Origin: Dasyornis broadbenti
Lineage: Eukaryota; Chordata; Aves; Passeriformes; Dasyornithidae
Assembly (NCBI GenBank): GCA_013397935.1
Contig: VZRN01006407.1
Coordinates: 814,653-878,652 of the forward strand
DNA length: 64,000 nucleotides
Reading direction: 5' to 3'
The number at the start of each line of letters is the position of its first letter. The first letter of the stretch is position 1. The notes under the pieces are model-generated. The model made no database searches. It had not been told where the DNA came from and saw only the letters and a list, made by a program, of their open reading frames with translations. Positions 61,901-64,000 of the stretch are shown one piece after another. Both the position numbers and the translations under genes were made by a program.

Positions 61901-63906
61901 TGAGCTATCTCAGGCATAACACCCATTTCTGTAACACAAGCAAAAAAGGAACAAGCAGTGTTATTTACCTCAACACAGCCCAAAAGTTTGTCAAGTATCA
62001 ACACTTCCAGCATGGAAGACATGGAAAACCACTCTTTCTGGAAACAGCATGTGCAGCTTTCACTACAGCACCCACTGATAGATAACAAATGTTCTCCCTT
62101 CTTCACAGGCAGCTTTGAGAGCTGTTTCCACTTAGAGCAGAGTAACTCAGGTATGCAGGGGCAGGTACAGACACAGCAGCAAAGCAAACACACTGGGAAC
62201 ACAGCACCATTTCAAGGGTAAGGTACTTACTTTTGCACCCTTAAGGAAACTGCCTATGCAGACAACAGGGAAGACTCTGCTTATCACAAATATCCCTATT
62301 CTCTCTCTAGCTAGGTGCAAACAGTTTGCAAAAAGGAAAAAAAACCAACCTGTATCCTATAAAGATTCTAGTTCACCAAAGCTTGCCTTACACACTTACA
62401 GCATGTACAACAAGAAGACAATGCTTTGATTTTGATAAAGTTATCAATTACATCCATCTTTGAAAGGCTTTTTCCTTGGATACCCCTTCTGGCAAACTCA
62501 TATTTGAGTACAAGGTTCATATCAAGGTTCTGAGGTTGTACCTCAGAAACAAGTTAAATATGGAACAACATGTTTGTATGTTGATAAACAAATCTTCTGT
62601 TTCTAAAGAGGAAAAGAAACCTGCAGCTATTCAATAAGAGCAAGAGGAAAGTGGACCCTAACCAACCCAAGAGATGGTAGTATACCATCAAAATAACAAC
62701 TTATCTGTTGGTCATCTCTTAGGGTACATACAGTTACTCTAAATAAATTCCTTTGACTGTAAATATGCACCTTTCTAAGCAGAGGTTTACATGCTGGCCT
62801 CTGCACTGCCACATGCTGGGTTTCAGACATAGCATGCGCATGGTCACACACTGAGCTGGCCTGGCACAGATGGATGTGTGCAACTAGAAATTATTCTTCC
62901 TTTTACTATAATACAAATGCTAGAAGAAACATGTTTTATTTGTACCGTGATTTCAGGAAGCTTTAATATTTTCAAGTGCTGGCCTGTACTCCTACAAAAG
63001 CAAGCAATCCACACAAGCAAAAAGTTGTCCATAGCAATCAAAATCAAGTCCTACTGATTTCAAGTTAGAAACCAATCCATACATAATTTTTCCCCTATAC
63101 TCCCAACTCACACAATTTAATTCAATATAAAGTACAAGGATTTAATCAAACAATGACGCCATGACATTTTCCTCAACTATACCCAAATTAATCCTGCTGC
63201 ATAGCATCCAAACTGATCTTTAGAGCTCAGGAAGAAGTTTCAGCGTTTTACCCCCATGATAAGGTCTAAGGAGTTCAGGTAAAAGATTCAGATTAAAAAC
63301 CCTATATACAGTAAAACTCTACAGAACCCTGATCTTGGCTGGCTGCCTATTTGTACAAATATTTGCATGGCGAACGGGACACAAAGAGTGATGTTTCCTC
63401 CTTTAACAGTAAGCTTTTGGATTACAATTTACTATTACATACGTATATAGAGTTTATATAATATATATAGATATATATTTTGCTAAACCGTTATCACCAA
63501 GCACAGTTTCTCTTATAAAAGCCAGTTATTATTCACTGCAATACAGAGCACAGTAATGACAGACCTCCTGTTACTGTAACCAGTCAGCAAGAGGAACGAG
63601 CCTAACTTTTTAGCATCCCCTTTGCTAGATCCACATATGCAATAACACCTGCAAAACCAATCCGATAACCACTTCTCGCAGCCTGCAGAAGCCCGAGGAG
63701 CGAGGAGAAACACCTACACCCTATGCAGGCCCCAAAACCTCCAGCCTAACACATGCTCATCCACACACAACCGCAGGCTGGGAGGGAGGCCCGAGGAGCC
63801 ACCCCCGGGGCTGCAGGAAACCCGGGAGACCGCGGGCAGAGGCGAAAGGCTTCCTTAGGGCCGAGGCCCCACGATCCCCGCGCCACGTACCCGAGAACGC
63901 CGCCAT
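43771..63906 (-). CDS. DDX1: DDX1, ATP-dependent DEAD-box RNA helicase 1 (26 coding exons)
   Basis: DDX1 unwinds RNA-RNA and RNA-DNA duplexes with ATP. Family knowledge places it in the tRNA-ligase complex, mRNA 3' processing, DNA-break repair and cytoplasmic RNA granules. I joined 26 exons by GT-AG boundaries and codon phase: 16, 52, 64, 30, 97, 48, 84, 84, 77, 73, 77, 115, 139, 61, 99, 90, 189, 52, 147, 92, 73, 73, 43, 96, 121 and 131 nt, total 2,223 nt (740 residues), the human length as I recall it. Visible motifs: PTDIQ 25-29, AETGSGKT 46-53 (motif I), SPRY domain about 70-247, PSREL 294-298 (Ia), TPGR 346-349 (Ib), DEAD 370-373 (II), SAT 407-409 (III), IIFCRT 510-515 (IV), TDVAARGID 572-580 (V), HRIGRVGR 601-608 (VI). 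No frameshift or premature stop. The ATG has a strong Kozak context (A at -3, G at +4). Introns run from 114 nt to about 1.96 kb. Confidence 0.97.
44234..44354 (-). CDS. DDX1: DDX1 exon 25 (residues 658-697)
   Basis: Encodes [20 protein letters not shown], then [20 protein letters not shown]. The acceptor is a T-rich tract ending TTAG. It ends in phase 1 at donor GTAAGC; the downstream exon-like segments discussed separately also begin in phase 1. Confidence 0.97.
45086..45181 (-). CDS. DDX1: DDX1 exon 24 (residues 626-657)
   Basis: Encodes [20 protein letters not shown], then [12 protein letters not shown]. This Cys/Trp/Tyr-rich C-terminal extension is specific to DDX1 among DEAD-box proteins. 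Phase 0 on both sides, donor GTAAGC. Confidence 0.97.
45393..45435 (-). CDS. DDX1: DDX1 exon 23 (residues 611-625)
   Basis: A 43-nt exon encoding [14 protein letters not shown] after the split Arg. It lies between short introns of 116 and 211 nt. Acceptor is TTTCAG and donor is GTAATT. Confidence 0.96.
45552..45624 (-). CDS. DDX1: DDX1 exon 22 (residues 587-610), motif VI
   Basis: Encodes [20 protein letters not shown], then [12 protein letters not shown] (601-608) is motif VI with the arginine finger. The Val in place of the usual Thr/Ala (RIGRVGR) is normal for DDX1. It ends in phase 2, donor GTATGT. Confidence 0.98.
46059..46131 (-). CDS. DDX1: DDX1 exon 21 (residues 563-586), motif V
   Basis: Encodes [20 protein letters not shown] and [13 protein letters not shown] (572-580) is motif V, which contacts RNA and the nucleotide. 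Acceptor is TTGCAG and donor is GTAAGA. Confidence 0.98.
46671..46762 (-). CDS. DDX1: DDX1 exon 20 (residues 532-562)
   Basis: Encodes [20 protein letters not shown], then [29 protein letters not shown] matches the helicase motif IVa region (LHGD...R). Acceptor is TTTCAG and donor is GTGATG, ending in phase 0. Confidence 0.97.
47509..47655 (-). CDS. DDX1: DDX1 exon 19 (residues 483-531), motif IV
   Basis: Encodes [20 protein letters not shown], then [20 protein letters not shown] and [15 protein letters not shown] (510-515) is motif IV in RecA lobe 2. Acceptor is ATTTAG; the donor GTAATG follows a run of five Gs. Confidence 0.98.
48098..48149 (-). CDS. DDX1: DDX1 exon 18 (residues 466-482)
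   Basis: Encodes [17 protein letters not shown], a polar inter-lobe segment characteristic of DDX1. Acceptor is TTCCTAG and donor is GTAATC, ending in phase 1. Confidence 0.96.
49186..49374 (-). CDS. DDX1: DDX1 exon 17 (residues 403-465), motif III
   Basis: The largest coding exon. [20 protein letters not shown] contains SAT (407-409), which couples ATP hydrolysis to unwinding. It continues with [20 protein letters not shown] and [19 protein letters not shown], bridging to the second RecA lobe. Phase 0 on both sides, donor GTAAGT. Confidence 0.98.
49856..49945. repeat. A/C-rich low-complexity tract in DDX1 intron 16
   Basis: About 90 bp made almost only of A and C (caaaacaaac-type units), beginning next to the donor of exon 16. 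On the transcript it is a G/T-rich stretch immediately downstream of the donor, where such sequence can act as an intronic splicing element; that role is inferred. Confidence 0.7.
49954..50043 (-). CDS. DDX1: DDX1 exon 16 (residues 373-402), end of motif II
   Basis: Begins with Asp373 of the DEAD box, then [20 protein letters not shown] and ITSDGKRLQ. It is 90 nt and phase 0 on both sides. The intron before it holds the assembly gap. Confidence 0.97.
50537..50553. repeat. 17-base G homopolymer
   Basis: Uninterrupted G run directly before the gap; it reads as poly-C on the DDX1 transcript. Its true length is uncertain because the assembly breaks 3 bases later. Confidence 0.9.
50557..50589. 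other. Assembly gap (33 N) in DDX1 intron 15
   Basis: Thirty-three undetermined bases preceded by a 17-G run (50537-50553) and followed by ggcggcggg. Both flanks are G-rich on the plus strand, so the gap is probably a sequencing dropout in poly-G/GC-rich sequence. It does not touch any exon. Confidence 0.97.
50785..50883 (-). CDS. DDX1: DDX1 exon 15 (residues 340-372), motif Ib and start of motif II
   Basis: Encodes [19 protein letters not shown], then [14 protein letters not shown]. It contains TPGR (346-349) and the first three residues of the DEAD box; the last Asp is in the next exon. Phase 0 on both sides, donor GTATGT. Confidence 0.97.
51010..51290 (-). mobile_element. CR1-like LINE 3' fragment in DDX1 intron 14
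   Basis: The plus strand reads like antisense CR1 3' sequence: ggagttggagggatgtc, accatctggtc, then ctctgggcaacctgca and ggaggaagccttcccttat. It is divergent and lacks the terminal short repeat. It lies in the same orientation as DDX1, inside the intron. Confidence 0.5.
52039..52099 (-). CDS. DDX1: DDX1 exon 14 (residues 319-339)
   Basis: Encodes [20 protein letters not shown] and Gly339. The IIGGVA block is the conserved GG-type element of RecA lobe 1 that contacts RNA. Acceptor is TTTTAG and donor is GTAAGT, ending in phase 0. Confidence 0.96.
53085..53223 (-). CDS. DDX1: DDX1 exon 13 (residues 273-318), motif Ia
   Basis: Returns to the RecA-1 lobe: [20 protein letters not shown] contains motif Ia (PSREL 294-298). 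The linker before it (VVQAQNL) differs from the human linker as I recall it, which fits a variable spacer. It ends in phase 2 within Arg319. Confidence 0.97.
53721..53835 (-). CDS. DDX1: DDX1 exon 12 (residues 235-272), end of SPRY domain
   Basis: Encodes [20 protein letters not shown], then [18 protein letters not shown]. The first half closes the SPRY fold near residue 247; the rest links back to the helicase core. Acceptor is ACCTAG and donor is GTAGGT, ending in phase 1. Confidence 0.97.
54533..54609 (-). CDS. DDX1: DDX1 exon 11 (residues 209-234), SPRY domain
   Basis: Encodes [20 protein letters not shown] and then AACVLK, the SPRY strands with the buried FEIP and CVLK segments. It is separated from exon 10 by only 114 nt of intron. 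Confidence 0.96.
54724..54796 (-). CDS. DDX1: DDX1 exon 10 (residues 185-208), SPRY domain
   Basis: Encodes [20 protein letters not shown] and then FSKN. The GCYLD...IKFSKNG pattern is the classic SPRY strand pair. The acceptor is a long T tract ending GCAG, and the donor is GTAAGT. Confidence 0.97.
56418..56494 (-). CDS. DDX1: DDX1 exon 9 (residues 159-184), SPRY domain
   Basis: Encodes [20 protein letters not shown] and then DSYGE. The glycine/phenylalanine run is the conserved SPRY GFGFGG signature of DDX1. It enters in phase 1, ends in phase 0, and has donor GTAAGC. Confidence 0.96.
56914..56997 (-). CDS. DDX1: DDX1 exon 8 (residues 131-158), SPRY domain
   Basis: Encodes [19 protein letters not shown] followed by TMQASLDL. 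The GWS motif is typical of SPRY cores. The acceptor is a T-rich tract ending TAAAG, and the donor is GTGAGT. Confidence 0.96.
58357..58440 (-). CDS. DDX1: DDX1 exon 7 (residues 103-130), SPRY domain
   Basis: Encodes [18 protein letters not shown] and then CRATRGVTK. Acceptor is TTTTCAG and donor is GTAGAT. Against human DDX1 as I recall it, the [11 protein letters not shown] stretch across this junction differs slightly from GLMKGKHYYEV. Confidence 0.96.
58569..58616 (-). CDS. DDX1: DDX1 exon 6 (residues 87-102), SPRY domain
   Basis: Encodes [16 protein letters not shown], the first strands of the SPRY domain. Both junctions are phase 1, and the donor is GTGAGT. It is 48 nt long and followed by a 128-nt intron. 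Confidence 0.96.
60050..60146 (-). CDS. DDX1: DDX1 exon 5 (residues 55-86)
   Basis: Begins [17 protein letters not shown], completing the first helicase block after motif I. It continues through a Lys/Gly-rich linker ([14 protein letters not shown]) into the start of the SPRY insertion. It ends in phase 1 at donor GTAAGT. Confidence 0.97.
60381..60410 (-). CDS. DDX1: DDX1 exon 4 (residues 45-54), Walker A micro-exon
   Basis: A 30-nt exon encoding only [10 protein letters not shown], the P-loop (motif I) that binds ATP phosphates; Lys52 is the catalytic lysine. It is flanked by ...CTACAG and GTAAGT and is phase 0 on both sides, so skipping it would delete the ATP-binding loop without shifting the frame. 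Confidence 0.97.
60940..61003 (-). CDS. DDX1: DDX1 exon 3 (residues 23-44), Q motif
   Basis: Carries [20 protein letters not shown] and Met44. Gln29 is the Q-motif glutamine that contacts adenine in DEAD-box proteins. Acceptor is TGTAG and donor is GTAGGT. The exon ends in phase 0 immediately before the Walker A exon. Confidence 0.97.
61877..61928 (-). CDS. DDX1: DDX1 exon 2 (residues 6-23)
   Basis: Reads [17 protein letters not shown] and the first two bases of Leu23. Acceptor is ...TTACAG and donor is GTAAGT. This is the start of the Q-motif region, upstream of the PTDIQ box, with Trp22 in the aromatic position. Confidence 0.97.
61929..63890 (-). other. DDX1 intron 1
   Basis: The largest DDX1 intron (1,962 nt), with donor GTACGT in the CpG island and acceptor TTACAG. 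It changes from GC-rich at the donor end to AT-rich. A 42-bp TA-rich tract lies at 63439-63480. I see no further coding exon or recognisable repeat. Confidence 0.9.
63439..63480. repeat. TA-rich tract in DDX1 intron 1
   Basis: About 42 bp of alternating T and A with few interruptions. No other feature is visible here. Confidence 0.7.
63891..63906 (-). CDS. DDX1: DDX1 exon 1, coding part (residues 1-5 plus one base)
   Basis: Encodes MAAFS plus the first base of Glu6, then donor GTACGT. It is only 16 coding nt, so the first exon is mostly 5' UTR. The ATG is the first in-frame start in the CpG-rich leader and gives the conserved DDX1 N-terminus. Confidence 0.95.
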
Positions 63907-63909
63907 CTT
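63899..63909 (-). promoter_or_regulatory. YY1-type element overlapping the DDX1 start codon
   Basis: On the gene strand the 11-mer AAGATGGCGGC matches the YY1 consensus and contains the DDX1 ATG. YY1 sites of this form are common just downstream of transcription starts in CpG-island genes. The match is seen directly; binding is inferred. Confidence 0.6.
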
Positions 63910-63938
63910 CGCCCCGGGAACAGCTCGAACAGCACAGA

Positions 63939-63948
63939 GCGCAAGCGC
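63939..63948. promoter_or_regulatory. NRF1-like palindrome GCGCAAGCGC
   Basis: Ten bases differing from the NRF1 core GCGCATGCGC at one central base, 33 bp upstream of the ATG in the CpG island. Binding is inferred. Confidence 0.35.
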
Positions 63949-64000
63949 GTGGCCCGGCCGCTGCTTTAAGGGGCCGGCTGGGCGCAGGAGCGGCTGCGCC

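Larger units (their letters stand above)
63660..64000 (-). promoter_or_regulatory. DDX1: CpG island with DDX1 promoter and 5' UTR (cut by window edge)
   Basis: GC content and CpG density rise sharply from about 63.66 kb to the window end, against an AT-rich background, and the DDX1 start codon lies inside. No convincing TATA box is visible, which fits a dispersed housekeeping promoter. Only 94 bp upstream of the ATG is present, so the full promoter and any bidirectional partner lie outside. The exact transcription start cannot be set from sequence. Confidence 0.85.

Noticed and set aside
1..64000. CRISPR arrays, tRNA or rRNA genes, prophage, plasmid or operon features
   Set aside because: None is visible. 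The spliced gene structure and CR1 repeats identify the DNA as vertebrate nuclear sequence.

Overview
The window is nuclear DNA from a vertebrate, most likely a bird. It contains scattered CR1 LINE fragments with the avian-type 3' end (the antisense form of the tail reads like catagaatcatagaacggtt) and no recognisable mammalian SINEs. Its one clear gene is a compact 26-exon DDX1. I found no bacterial, viral or organellar features, no CRISPR array, no tRNA or rRNA gene, and no convincing new biological system.

Right third (43.7-64.0 kb): a complete DDX1 gene on the minus strand, so it reads right to left. I placed all 26 coding exons by hand. Every intron is GT-AG, every codon phase joins, and the spliced frame is 2,223 nt (740 codons plus stop), the length I recall for human DDX1. 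The product is the DEAD-box RNA helicase whose N-terminal RecA lobe is interrupted by a SPRY domain between motif I and motif Ia. The start codon lies in a CpG island at the right edge. A YY1-type element overlaps the ATG and an NRF1-like palindrome lies just upstream. The 3' UTR appears very short, with AATAAA 30 nt after the stop. An assembly gap with a 17-G run lies in intron 15.

Left two thirds (1-43.7 kb): mostly AT-rich intergenic DNA downstream of DDX1. In other vertebrates this flank leads toward MYCN, which is not in the window. It holds CR1 fragments on both strands (the longest about 10.98-11.86 kb, the best preserved about 34.94-35.24 kb), a probable older LINE piece near 31.4 kb, homopolymer and short tandem tracts, two G-rich tracts (one a strong G-quadruplex candidate), and a homeodomain/TCF-site-rich block near 27.6 kb that could be a conserved regulatory element.

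The least explained signal is a set of exon-like segments on the DDX1 strand just past its poly(A) signal (41.07-43.25 kb). Three share phase-1 junctions, two have strong acceptors, and the last ends in a stop plus AATAAA. They could be alternative 3' exons, an unannotated transcript, or chance in AT-rich DNA. They are reported at low confidence with decisive tests.
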